From Rhizopus arrhizus (lineage: Eukaryota > Mucoromycota > Mucoromycetes > Mucorales > Rhizopodaceae), in the NCBI GenBank assembly GCA_024220505.1, contig JAKZZE010000017.1, positions 62,001-126,000 on the forward strand: 64,000 bases of DNA, read 5' to 3'. The notes beneath the pieces were generated by a model. It ran no database searches. It was not told the DNA's origin and saw only the letters and a list, made by a program, of their open reading frames with translations. Positions 1 to 13,747 of this stretch are shown piece after piece. Made by a program: the position numbers and the translations under genes. Numbering within the stretch: the first letter of the stretch is position 1; every line of letters starts with the position of its first letter.

Positions 1-9
1 TTTGCAGTA

Positions 10-1565
10 ATGAAGTCAATACAATTTGTTTTGCTTGCATCCTTTCTATTAACTGCAACGGCAGAGACGATTCATAGGATTCCTATGTATCATAAACGAT
101 CAAGTCAATCTGACTTCATATCAGCTGCCGCATCCTCTCTTAAAAATGGAATGATGGGTGGCATTGTACAGATCGGCAACCCACCTCAAAACTTTACACT
201 CGCATTCGATACCTCCACAGGATTCACCTGGGTTCGTGGTACGAATTGTCTTGGTGAGAATTGCTTGCATCGTATGGCTTATGATCCTAAAAATTCGACA
301 ACTGCTATTTCAATGAATCATAAATTTACTATGGACTATGGACAAGGCATTGCATTTACCGACATTTATTTAGACACACTTCGTTATGCTGGTTTATCAG
401 TCAAGATGCCATTTGGTAGTGCATACTGCATGAAGAACTTTGATCAAGGATTTGATGGTTTTATTGGGCTAGGAAGAAACGTGAATCTGTCGGCAAAGGG
501 GATTGTATACGCAAAGCGAGATATCCCTGCTTCTGGATTTGTACCTTCTGCCTATCAACAAGGTTCTGGTTTGGGAAGCTCTCAATTTGGCATGTACACA
601 ACAAACACTGGACCTGGATTTTCTCAAGATATCGGATCACCATCTCAGATTGACACAGCTACTACTAATAATAACAAAAATAATAATAACACGACTACTA
701 ATGCATCTACTGCTTCAAGTAAAAACCCTAATGAAACTCCCAACACTGGCTCTACTACCTCTTCTTCTGGTGTTTCTTCTGGTGTTGCTTCTGGTGGTTG
801 GGGAACGTTTAGTAAGCGTACATATAATAATGAACCAGCAGGATATCTTGTCTTGGGTAAATAAACTCCTCCCTCCCCTTTTTTCCTCCTCTCTCTCTCT
901 CTCTTTTCTTTCTCCCCTCACTCCTCTCCTATTTTTTATTTTTAGAATACTGAAAATACATAATAGGCGGTATAGACGTAGATGCGATTCAAGGAAAATT
1001 ATATTATGTCAAAACCTATGAAGATAATGGATCTGGAAATTGGGCAGTTCCTGTACATCAAGCAAAATTCATTCATGATCTTTATTTCACTGTTAAAAAG
1101 CATACAAAAGCAGTGCTTTCTACATCCACTGATGTCATTGGCTTACCTAATAAACAAGGTAAGTAGGGCACCCTACGTATCGATATCCCCTTCTTTGTCT
1201 GACTCATATCTTGATACATAGCGGATGAATTTAAAAAGAGATGGTATGCTGTTTATGATGAACCAGACAACACTTATTTGATACCTTGCTGTTTAATGAA
1301 CAAATTGACTAGTTTTCAAATCCAGTTAGGTTCTCTCACTGTCACTCTTCCTCCTCACTATTGGAGTCATCCTCGGGATACAGAGACTTGCTGTGAAATG
1401 TGCCGTACTCATATTGGTCGTAGTGACTCTGACCAAGATTATATTCTTGGTTACTCATTTACAAATGCATTTTATGCTCAGTTTGAGGATGACAAGAATA
1501 GAATTGGTTTAGCCATAAAGAAGCATCATAAACATGATGGGCTTGAGCTTTGTGATGATGCTTAG
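10..1565 (+). CDS. Pepsin-like (A1) aspartic peptidase homologue, probably catalytically dead
   Basis: Secreted pepsin-fold protein of 460 aa in three exons (10-856, 967-1158, 1222-1565); both introns are GT-AG and keep frame. Residues 1-19 form a signal peptide, followed by a short pro-region. The N-lobe has FDTSTG (Asp67), the flap tyrosine in MDYGQG (Tyr110) and FDGFIGLG. The C-lobe has YLVLG then GGIDVDAIQG, the usual layout. The second active-site motif, normally DTGT, reads VLSTSTDVIG, so Ser334 stands where the second catalytic Asp should be; the first motif is DTS rather than DTG. An Asn/Thr/Ser-rich insert lies at about residues 215-265. Pepsins need both aspartates, so I infer a non-proteolytic pseudoenzyme. 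The reading frame is intact, so it is not an obvious pseudogene. Only 9 bases of upstream sequence are in the window. Confidence 0.85.
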
Positions 1566-1955
1566 AAATATATATATTTTTTTTTTTCTGTACTAAAAAA
1601 AATAATCATAATAAAAAAGGCTTTTCTTTACTATTATTATACATTTTATATTTTATTCATACCCAAGAAAGTAGAAAGGAGGAACTATGAAGTTAAGGAG
1701 AGGAGGATACCATGATTAAAAAATAAATAAATAATAGAATGAACTTTGATTATTTTGATTTTTGAATTCTATTTTATATTATAGGTATTTTAATACACCT
1801 TAATATACAATAGGTTCATCTTAAAAAAGGAGAGTACTTTCTCTCCTCAAACTTTTAAATTTCGACTCGTTTTTGCAATGTATTTACATATCAAAAAAAT
1901 CTGAATGCGGTGCAGCAAAAAAAAAAAAATTTATTGTCATTGAATGATCTTGGTT
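1566..1955. other. Convergent intergenic region
   Basis: This 390-bp AT-rich interval lies between the 3' ends of the aspartic-peptidase homologue and the Pub1-like gene. It has several AATAA-type motifs and short A/T runs, suitable for transcription termination on both strands. I see no ORF or RNA gene. Confidence 0.6.
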
Positions 1956-2404
1956 TTACCATTGTCTTTCCATGTTGTTTCCATTTTGAAATGCGTATCC
2001 ATTTGCTAATTGTCTCTGAACGCCGAATGCATTATTGTTATTAGGTTGACGTCTACCATATTGCACTTGTTGTTGAAAACCGCCATTGTAATTTTGCCAA
2101 CCTGGAGGAGGGCGATCTTTACCCCATGAGAGCTATAAATTATGAGTATATGGACATTATCATAATCTTATAATAATTTTACCTTTGTAACGTTTCCATT
2201 GATACTCATGTTTTGTAAATGAACAATGGCATTAGCAGCATTTTCATGTGTATCCATTCTAAAACTAGTTTAATATTCTGTTTCCTACACATTGTATTTC
2301 TTACTTGACAAATGCAAATCCTCGATCAGCTTGAAATTTAACTTCTTGTACATAACCAAATCTTTGAAAAGGTTGAACCAAATCATTTTCTACAACCAAC
2401 ATTT

Positions 2405-2437
<33 letters not shown>

Positions 2438-3425
2438 ATTGTCGACTTACGAGAAACATTAAGTGGGATATTGCCAACATAGATACTTGTCACATAAGCA
2501 GGTGTCTGTTGAACAACAACTTCATAAGGTAACTGTTGACCTGGTTGAGGTGCAGGCATAGCCGTTTGTCCCTTTTGTGTAGCCCAGTTACAACGAATAG
2601 GACGAGTTCCTAACCATTCACCATTCATGGTAGCAATGGCTCGTTCTGCATCTGTCTTGTCTCTAAAAGCTACAAAACCAAATCCTCTTGACTTTCCAGA
2701 AATTGGATCCCACATAACATGAGCCTCTCTATAATATATTTAGCATAAAAAAAAAATAAAAAAATAAAAAAAACTTACGACATGGTGCCAAATTCAGAAA
2801 AGGCTTGTGAAAGCTTTTCATCATTAATCTCAGCTGCGAGATCACCGACAAACACATGAAAGTGGTTGGTCGTATCTTCTTTTGTCACTTGCAAAGGAGG
2901 GCTGATATTAGCAGAAGGCTGAGCCCAGTTTGCTCTAATTTCCTATACATGATTTGTTTATAAATTTTCTACAATTGTAACATATGCACTTTACATAGTT
3001 GAAAATCTTTCTGCCATTCATATCTTGGATAGCTTGTTCAGCAACTCTTGGATCAGCAAATTCAACAAATCCATAATTGACAGCACCCTATATATCGATA
3101 AGTTGATTTGTTTTTCGTTTTTTCATCATCCTTACAAAATTGTTATGTTTTCTAACCTATTTTATTATAAGTTATTGACTTGTACACATAATAAATAAAC
3201 AAAAAAAAAAAAAAAAACTCACAGAAATGATTTTAACACTAACAACTTGACCAACAGTTGTGAAAATCTCGTTCAGCATGGTATCAGTTACTCTATATGA
3301 CGCAGATGAGTCATTAGTTCTATTCGAACAGCACAGTTATACCTTTGGTCCAAATTTCCTACATAAATAGTAGTAGCTGGATTAGTAGTTTCTGCAACAT
3401 TAGAAGTTACGTCCATTGCTGACAT
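1956..3425 (-). CDS. PUB1: Pub1/TIA-1-type RNA-binding protein with three RRMs
   Basis: Poly(U)/AU-rich mRNA-binding protein of the Pub1/TIA-1 family, which acts in mRNA stability and stress granules. Start is the ATG at 3425-3423 (MSAMDVTSN). RRM1 has TIYVGNLDQR and VNYGFVEF; RRM2 has FHVFVGDL and SRGFGFVAF; RRM3 has TSIYVGNIP and RGFAFVK. Each therefore shows RNP2 and RNP1. The motif ANWAQP after RRM1 and CNWATQKG after RRM2 are typical of this family. A Gln/Asn/Gly-rich tail ends in ERQW. Six short introns interrupt the gene (near 3340-3295, 3225-3090, 2996-2944, 2778-2728, 2448-2393, 2305-2262) and another lies near 2180-2133. Two contain long A/T runs. Frames join across every junction I checked. 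The symbol is by family resemblance. Confidence 0.88.
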
Positions 3426-3735
3426 TTTCTTTTTTGAAATCGAAAAAAAGGGGAGAGGAAAGGGCGAAAAGAAGAAGGAAAAAAAAAAGAAAAAAAAAGA
3501 GGGATTTAAAAAAAAAAGAGGAAGATTGAAGTGTTGCGCTTTTTTTCTTTTTTTTCTTTCTTTTTACAAAAAAAAAAGGTTTTTTGTTGGAAAAAAAAGA
3601 AAAAAAAAAGAAGGGAGAGTAGGATGGGGTTGTCTATGTAAAGTGGCTTTTTTATGTGGAGTCGATCCAATCAAAAGGAATGTGTGGTTTTTATTAAACA
3701 ACCGACTTTGTTTTTTATTTTGAAGATGTATTCTT
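3426..3735. other. Purine-rich promoter region of the Pub1-like gene
   Basis: This stretch upstream of the Pub1-like start is strongly purine-rich on the + strand, so the minus-strand leader is C/T-rich, as is common before fungal start codons. The 3' end of the Rrp43 gene abuts it, so the two genes run head-to-tail on the minus strand. An apparent + strand frame at 3526-3723 is just A/G-run sequence. Confidence 0.5.
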
Positions 3736-4718
3736 TTATACCAATTGCTTTATTTCATTCACTCTTTCCTTTGCTCTTTCCATACAGTGATTCAATTGTT
3801 CTTTACTGAGTGTGTTGCCTCCTGTTTTATAAATTCTACATATATTATAATCAAAGTCCATAATAATTGTAATTGATTCTTTTGTTAAGATCTCTTCTGT
3901 ATCATTGGGATCTGCTAGTATGACATCTGGATTGTTGAATAGACAAAAAGTAGATGAAACAGGGAATCTTGTTAGTTGAATGGGTTCACTCAATTCATTG
4001 GGTTCAGCTTCAACTATCATAGCAGGTGTCACTTCTGCTTTTGGTAATTTTACTATATTCAATAAAGCAATAAGCATAAATGATAACATAAAACAAAGAT
4101 CAAGACTTACAATCTTTTAATGCAGTTGCTAATGCTAATAAGCTTGCGTCCAATACGTTTCCATCGTAATTTAAGCAGACTATATCGGCATACAAGACCC
4201 AGACTGCTTTTCCTTCGTCAATACATAGACTTTCTAAAGGAAATACGTTTGATCTACAGCGAAATATTAATCATTTTAAAAGATTTCCACATCTTTTGAT
4301 TCTTTACTTTAAAAGCGTTTGGTGAATAAATTCTGACAATACTTGTGCTTTTTCTGAAGGTGGTCCAGCTTTAAACTTGGAAGAGCATAATGGTGGTAAT
4401 TCAACATTAGGAACTAAAAAAAAGACAATTATGCTATAGGTAAAAAGAGAAGTATAATGTTTCATCTTTACCCAAAAAGCCTTGGTTAGGAGTATCGACT
4501 TTTGGTTCACTGACTTCTGCTTTAATACCACAAACAACTGTAGTACCACCTAAACGTACCATGGCACTTGAATTAGCTGTTGAAATAGCGTTTCTCATAA
4601 TATTTGTTGTTCTAAACTGATCTAATATTCTTCCATCCGGTCTCACTTTTTCATTGAGAAACTTTTTTAAATATTCATGAGGTTGAATTCTACTGAATAT
4701 TTCAAAATTAGATGCCAT
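3736..4718 (-). CDS. RRP43: Exosome complex RNase PH-like subunit Rrp43 (EXOSC8)
   Basis: Ring subunit of the RNA exosome, which degrades and trims RNA in nucleus and cytoplasm. The ATG at 4718-4716 gives [20 protein letters not shown], then VRPDGR and [15 protein letters not shown], the RNase PH-fold start. Later segments include the conserved [13 protein letters not shown] and a DFD element near the C-terminus. Rrp43 belongs to the non-catalytic ring, so it is expected to act structurally. Introns lie at about 4470-4417, 4313-4257 and 4108-4058, all GT-AG. The inferred length is close to 290 aa, usual for the family. The C-terminus ends in NEIKQLV. Confidence 0.88.
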
Positions 4719-7700
4719 TATGTAATGATGCTGAAAGAAAAAAAGAAGAAAAAAAAAGGAACCTATTTCACACATGCATGCAAGAAAATGATGTGGCTTA
4801 GAAAGAGCACCTCGCACACTGAATCCTTCAAACAAGTACACAGACTCTTTTATGTAACCCAAATCATCCTGTTCTCTTCAGAATGCAATTAAATCTTCCT
4901 TCATGCGTAAATAAAAGAAGAAGAGGGAACCTTTTTTTACGGAAATGATTCCAAAATGATATGATGTGTCATCTTTGTTCCTCTCACTACATATGCTTTC
5001 GCTGTCTCTCTCTCTCTTTTTTACTGTCGCTGTAAAAGAAATTAAACAACTTACATTATCTGTTTTTCAACAATCATGTAAATTGAGTTATCAGCATCAA
5101 TATTATCCACCCTTTTCTTATTTTATGAAATATTCTTTTTGTACATACAGCATCTTATCGATAGTTAGCAATACACTTTTGAAAGAACATAGATCATTCC
5201 ATCTATCCGAATATCTCTAGTGCAAGCAAAGTAGTATAACTTGAGCTGATTATGGTATGATTCAATCCATATTAGCAACAAAAATACATTATTTCTCCAA
5301 GAATGGACTCATAATTATCTTTTGTTCATAGCAAGACCTGAAGTCCAGCTTTAGAAGAAGCAAAAGGAGTAACATAACTCTGGTGGTAACACATGCTTTC
5401 ACACTCTTCATTGTAAAATTAACAGCTTTGATACCTAATCTTGTGTGCTTTTCCCATGATTTTTTCATATGCCAGTAGCACAATAATAAGCTGATTGACT
5501 TAAAAAAAAGACTAGGCGAATAGCAGATAGCTCAATCTAGCTGGAAACAGTGACCATTTTTTTTAACTAGAAGACTGCCACCAACAGTGTCTTTTCTTAA
5601 ACTAACTGTAGGTTCTATAAGGACACCCATTCATGTGTTTATCAATTACACCTTTATTGTCAAAATAAAAATGAAGCTCCACATCCAAACTGATCATTAG
5701 CTATCTTTTCATGGTCATGTTCTAATAGATGGAACGAAAACTAAACAATAGAGATAATAACCAGTCGATTACCTTTGATCTGATTATCTTTAGGATCATG
5801 AACTGATGAGACTCTTTATGATGACAAATACTGATCTTATTGTTCTAAATTTAAAAAGGTGTTGGTTTTGTTCATCTTTTGTATATCGTTATTTAATACA
5901 ATGGATGCCATATAGATAATACATCCATTTACAACACTGTCAGTGCATCAATTTTCTTCAAAGGAACATGCCGATGGAAGAAGGTCTGATATCATTCATG
6001 TACCTTGCGTTAGTAAAATGACAGAACTCATTCCACCCATGTCAATTGAATTTCAACGAGTAATCAAGTTGCCATTGATGACGGACGAGATACTAATGTT
6101 CATGGCACTTGCCGATTCCCATTTTACCGTCTTTAGTATGAAAGACACTCTAGTAAGACATTCTTGAATGAAAACTTTTATATCGGCTGAACATCGTTCA
6201 TCTTCAAAACGATGGGCTCAGTCTTTCAATAGATTCACACTGTATTCTATAGCATCATGTATTGACGATAAAAGAACGATATATACCATCACTGCACTCT
6301 TGTATTTTTCATGCCGAAAGGGAAAAAAAAAGGCATCATGAGTCAATCCTTTCTGCCTGGAAAGTGTCAAGAGTCTTTCTCTTTTAGTACCCTGAACGAT
6401 GCCTCGCCCTTCTGAACATGATCGTAACCATACTTGCTACCAGCATGCAACATTTCGCTAAACAAAAATTCATTTCCATCCAGTACATATCTATCCTCTT
6501 TGAACTTTTTCAGACGATGGGACCAAAGCTTACTCGGCAGGTACAAAAGTGAGAGAGGGCGGGCGACAGGAACTGGCCCAGGTCAAGAAACGATGGACAT
6601 GCATTCACTGACCGTATAGATGCGCGAGAAGCCTTCTACTTTTCAGCAATCGTGATTGGGGTGCCTTTTTGCATTTGATTGTTCTCCTTTGGACAACAAT
6701 ACCAAAACGTATGTTGAGCATGGACGACATCAACTCATCATGAGTCAAGGCCCTATCATGAAAAGGTAGTGAATGATCAGTTTGACTGTAGAGCTATAGT
6801 GTATACTGTTGTGAATAGAATGATCAATGCTCTTTTGCAAGCTGTGTTATTGGCTATCGATAAGATATCGTACGCGTTTAGCTTGGTGCTGATAATTCAA
6901 TTTATATAGTCACAAAAGTACAGATCATAAGTGATGGCAATGTAATTCAAGTATTCCAAAGGAATAGTCTTTGGATTTCAGTCCTTTTTTGGGCTTATTC
7001 TCAATCATGTTGTTACTTGTCAAAATAAAATAACCTTTCTGGTCACTGATGTCTTTAGTTGGATTTACAAGCACAACTTTCTTGTTTGAAGTGTAGAAAG
7101 ATCAGTTGTTATCAAACACGCTTTCTTTTGAAAAGCACGAGATGTTGAATGACAAGAAAGTTGAATGGAATACATAATAAAGTCATTTTACCCAACTTGG
7201 CTACTAGTAAAAGTCAAACACGTGTCCTCTCTGTGGCTGTTCAAAATGGGCCTGATGCTGCCAACATTCTCTCTGTAGGATGTTGTCACCTCTCTTTAGT
7301 ATAGGTCATCGGTAGTACAGTCAGGGGACACAAACAGCTTAGAGTACCAACAATGATTACAAAAGACGTCAAGTTTTTAAGCTATTCGCTTTTCTTTTTG
7401 CTTCATCCACTCTGGCCAGATGGTTCACATGATGACCTGTGTAGACTTGTTACACTTTCATTTGTTTTATATGCTCATAAAAGCCACTTGTAGGATTGGT
7501 ATTTCTATATAAAGAATAACACATCATTCCAACCGAAAAGAATGATCAAAAATGGGATATTGTCTTTTTGAATTTTTCACCCACTATCCTTTCTCTGCTT
7601 GGTGAAACACACACAGTTCACATCAAGCTTGTTTATAAGTGATAGGGTGATCAGAGTGAGACAAAGAAAGTGTATTTGGGTTACCCCACTTTTGTATGAA

Positions 7701-7958
7701 TCTGTTACTACTGAGAACCTTAATAGGTTCTTTAAACAATCTGAGAATCAAAGCAGGATTCAAAAGAGAGAAAGCGGATCATGTTTGTCCAGATGGAAAG
7801 ATGACGTCCAACTTTTTCTTTTTTGTATGTGTGTGACAGAAAGGGGAATTCTAAACAAGCACAAGACCTGATTTTTCTTTTTTCTATATTTTTTTTTTTT
7901 TTTCCCTCATTTTCTTTTTGTACCTAAACAAAAAGACCTCTTTTAATTATAAAAAGCA
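4719..7958. other. Gene-poor 3.2-kb interval with broken reading frames
   Basis: I could not recognise any complete gene here. The longest open stretches are short (5289-5483 minus, 5943-6167 plus, 6434-6619 plus, 7599-7871 plus) and do not join through plausible introns. The minus-strand stretch near 5470 reads CYWHMKKSWEKH, which loosely recalls MULE-type transposases, but the flanking frames are interrupted. The base composition is less AT-rich than ordinary intergenic DNA here, which suits decayed coding sequence or a long non-coding transcript. The left end holds the Rrp43 promoter and the right end, pyrimidine-rich at 7878-7910, the kinesin-13 promoter. Confidence 0.4.
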
Positions 7959-10836
<2,878 letters not shown>

Positions 10837-10948
10837 AGAAATAAAATAATTTTTTAATCAGGGCAAGTGTAACAAGGATATTAATTTATAATAAAAAAAA
10901 AAGAATGTCCGAATTTATTTTTCTTTCTTTTTTCACCCCTTTCATCAA

Positions 10949-11323
10949 ATGACAACCGATAAAAAGAGAGGACATCATATCTCAGCCCCTTTACCACCAC
11001 AGATGATAAGAAATGATGATTATCCACCACCTGCTTATCAACCAACAGCACAATATTATTATCCACCTAATAACATACAAGAACCATCAAAAGGTAAAAT
11101 AAAAAAGATAAAAAGATGAATACTCATCACATCATAGACTATCTCAATTATTCTTATTATCCCACACCATCACCACAAACAGTCATCATCCAAAGACAGC
11201 CAACGAGGTCAAAAGATTCTTGTTGTTGGGGATGGTAAGCATCACTTATTATGATTGATGACTTATATTATTTATAGTCTAGCTGCTTTATGTCTTTGCT
11301 TTGGTGCAAAAGAATGCTGTTAA
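10949..11323 (+). CDS. Small cysteine-rich CYSTM-type tail-anchored protein
   Basis: A three-exon gene (10949-11093, 11138-11234, 11278-11323) encoding 95 aa, easily missed because no single frame is long. The N-terminal part is Pro/Tyr/Gln-rich (PPPAYQPTAQYYYPP), and the C-terminus is CCWGCLAALCLCFGAKECC followed by a stop. That hydrophobic, Cys-dense end is the CYSTM (cysteine-rich transmembrane module) signature, seen in small eukaryotic stress-related membrane proteins. Both introns are 43-44 nt, GT-AG, and join in phase. It begins only about 110 bp after the kinesin-13 stop codon, on the same strand. The specific function is unknown. Confidence 0.8.
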
Positions 11324-12324
11324 CTCTCTCTCTTTTACTCATCTTCATCTCTCTTCATCCTCATTTTCTAAACCAAAAAAAAAAAGGGCATTCATCAAGG
11401 AAAACATGTAGAATTATAATAAAAGTAACTTTTTAAAGGGCGATCCACGTTGTCTGTGTAACAATTCATTTACTTGCTTTTAAAAAGAGTCGATCCTTTC
11501 TAAACAGGTTTTAAATCATCTTGTTATTGAATAAGAAGAGACAACACGGATCATGACTCGGGGTGTTGACAACTTGGATTGGTTTTAAACAAAATTGAAT
11601 TGGTCAAATCAAATTGCATGCATTGTAAAAAGGGATTGGTTGTATACAAAATAAAGAACGTCTTTTTTAAATTACTGCAAAATAGATGGAAAAAAAAAAA
11701 AAAAAAATTCCCTTTCCAGATTTAAATCCCAACTTTCTCCTTGACACTGTTACGCGTTTTATTGTTGACGCGTTCTGCTGATGCATAAACATAAAATGAC
11801 GTTTTCTTGTCCTACTTTTTTTTAAAAAAAAAAAAAAAAAAATTACATACCTTGTGGCGTACATGATTTGTGTCATGTGAAAATAAGGATAGAGTGGGAA
11901 GGTTTTTTTTTTATAGTCTGAAAGAATTATATCGGAAAATATCGGGAAAAGGAATAGAAAGTAAAAATAAAACAAAAAAACAAAAAAAAAAAAAAAAGAT
12001 GGAATGACATTGTTTTATGAAAAAAAAAAGAGGATGGAAATGAATGAAATCATAAAAAGGGGAGGGTTGTTATCTTTTCTATTTTTTTTTTGTTGTTTCC
12101 CTTTTATATATAAAAAGATCTTATCACGTTTCTTTTTTTTATTTCTTATCTTTAAATAAATTCATTTGATTGGATAAAAAAGTTTTTTTTTTTGGATAAA
12201 GTACTGATTAAAGATAAGAAAAGATGTTTAAGATTTGATTGGATAAAAAGATCCGCTGTAAAAAAAAATATAAAGAAAGAATGCCCTCTTTTTTTTTATA
12301 TTCACTTTCTTTTCTTTTTTTATA
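11324..12324. other. AT-rich intergenic region upstream of the kinase gene
   Basis: About 1 kb with several A or T runs of 15-20 nt (near 11690, 11820 and 11980) and no credible coding frame. A TATATATAAAAAG box lies at about 12113, and pyrimidine tracts near 12280-12320 run up to the kinase start codon, suggesting promoter function. I see no RNA gene. Confidence 0.5.
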
Positions 12325-13449
12325 ATGCATCAATCAAGGAATCCTTCACTTTATATAAATACTGATTCACTTGGAATTTCATTTGTTGAAGAAACTATAT
12401 TATCTAAACATGCTATTGTTTCTCCTTTAGAAACGAATAATAATAAGAATAATCTTCATAATCCATTTCCATCTCCATCCTCTACTTCAAATAAATCTAC
12501 TCTTTGGCGTAGTAAATGTCAATTAACAAGGCTTTCTTCAAATAAAATAACACCAAAATCATGGGAATCATTAAAAAGTCCTGCTGCTTCTTTTTTGGCT
12601 AGTTTCTCTTCTCCTATTGCTGATGATCATCATTTAGAAGAACAAGAAGGAGATGAAATTGATGATTATGTGTTGGATAAAATCATTGGTTATGGTGGAT
12701 TCTCTGTGGTTCGAAAAGGATTCCGTATTTCGGATGGAAAGAAAGTGGCTATAAAAATCATCAAGAGACAAGAAGACGATCTGAGATTAGAAAGAGAGAT
12801 TAACTTGTGGAAGTCACTGAATCATCCCAACATTGTCTCTTTGGAAAAAGTACTAGAGACAGACCATGCGACATTTATCATTTGTGATTATTGTGAGAAT
12901 GGCAGTCTACTGGATTATGTGAAACAAAAAAAGAGAACAGAGGATGAGATACGAAAGGTGTTTGGTGAATTATGTGATGCATTAGGTTATTTACATCAAG
13001 AAGCAAGGTTGGTTCACAAGGATCTAAAGTTGGAAAACGTATTGTTGGATGAAAACAACCGGGTCAAGTTGTGTGATTTCGGTTTGGCCATCTGTCAGCA
13101 ACCCCTTGTTCAATTACCACTCTCTCCTCCTCTCTCTGGAGATGACTACGCCGGTGGTTCACTGGCTTATGCTGCACCTGAACAAATTAAATCTGTTCGA
13201 GCTATCTCTTGTCCTTTGACTGACATTTGGTCTTTGGGTGTCATTCTCTATGCTCTCATCAGTCGTAAATTACCTTTTCAGGATGAATATGATCCTCGCT
13301 TACAACAAAAGATCCTTTTAGGTGAATATGACATGCCATCCGATATCTCTCTTGAATTACAAGATTTAATTAAACACTGTCTCATGCTCGATCCTCATCA
13401 ACGTTTTAATATTCAACAAGTGCTACAATCTTCTTGGTTGAACCAGTAA
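12325..13449 (+). CDS. Ser/Thr protein kinase, CAMK-like, single exon
   Basis: A 374-aa intronless kinase. A Ser/Asn-rich N-terminal region (1-110) precedes the kinase domain (about 114-372). Visible elements are the glycine loop GYGGFSVV (122-129), VAIK (Lys144), the helix-C Glu in LEREINLW, DFG (251-253), APE (284-286) and DIWSLGVILYAL. The catalytic loop reads HKDLKLEN (231-238), so Asp233 and Asn238 are present but the usual Arg of HRD is Lys. All residues needed for phosphotransfer are there, so it is probably active; the Lys suggests activation that does not rely on the usual Arg-phosphosite contact. Substrates cannot be told from sequence. The frame could continue through a CAGTAAGT donor just at the stop, but I saw no good downstream exon. 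Confidence 0.85.
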   Translation: MHQSRNPSLYINTDSLGISFVEETILSKHAIVSPLETNNNKNNLHNPFPSPSSTSNKSTLWRSKCQLTRLSSNKITPKSWESLKSPAASFLASFSSPIADDHHLEEQEGDEIDDYVLDKIIGYGGFSVVRKGFRISDGKKVAIKIIKRQEDDLRLEREINLWKSLNHPNIVSLEKVLETDHATFIICDYCENGSLLDYVKQKKRTEDEIRKVFGELCDALGYLHQEARLVHKDLKLENVLLDENNRVKLCDFGLAICQQPLVQLPLSPPLSGDDYAGGSLAYAAPEQIKSVRAISCPLTDIWSLGVILYALISRKLPFQDEYDPRLQQKILLGEYDMPSDISLELQDLIKHCLMLDPHQRFNIQQVLQSSWLNQ

Positions 13450-13747
13450 GTTGATCACTCTTTTTTTTTTTTTCTTTTTGTATATATCGCATTGAATACC
13501 ACTTTACAAATGTATATTCCCCTCCTTTTCTTTTACATGTAAAAAACAAAAAAAAAAACAAATAACAAATGTATAGGCTGTATACATTTATATCAATAAA
13601 ACATTTTCCTTTAATTTTTTTTTTTTTTTTTCTTTTTTGAGTGACACTATGCAATTTGAATCCACAGATTCAATACGCGTACAAGACATTCAATCACCCA
13701 TTCTCTTTTCCACTCATCTATCAATAAAATGTAAATACAGTATTCAT

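Noticed and set aside
461..1221. Shadow frames over the aspartic-peptidase homologue
   Set aside because: Three exons on the + strand account for the region with the pepsin-fold order.
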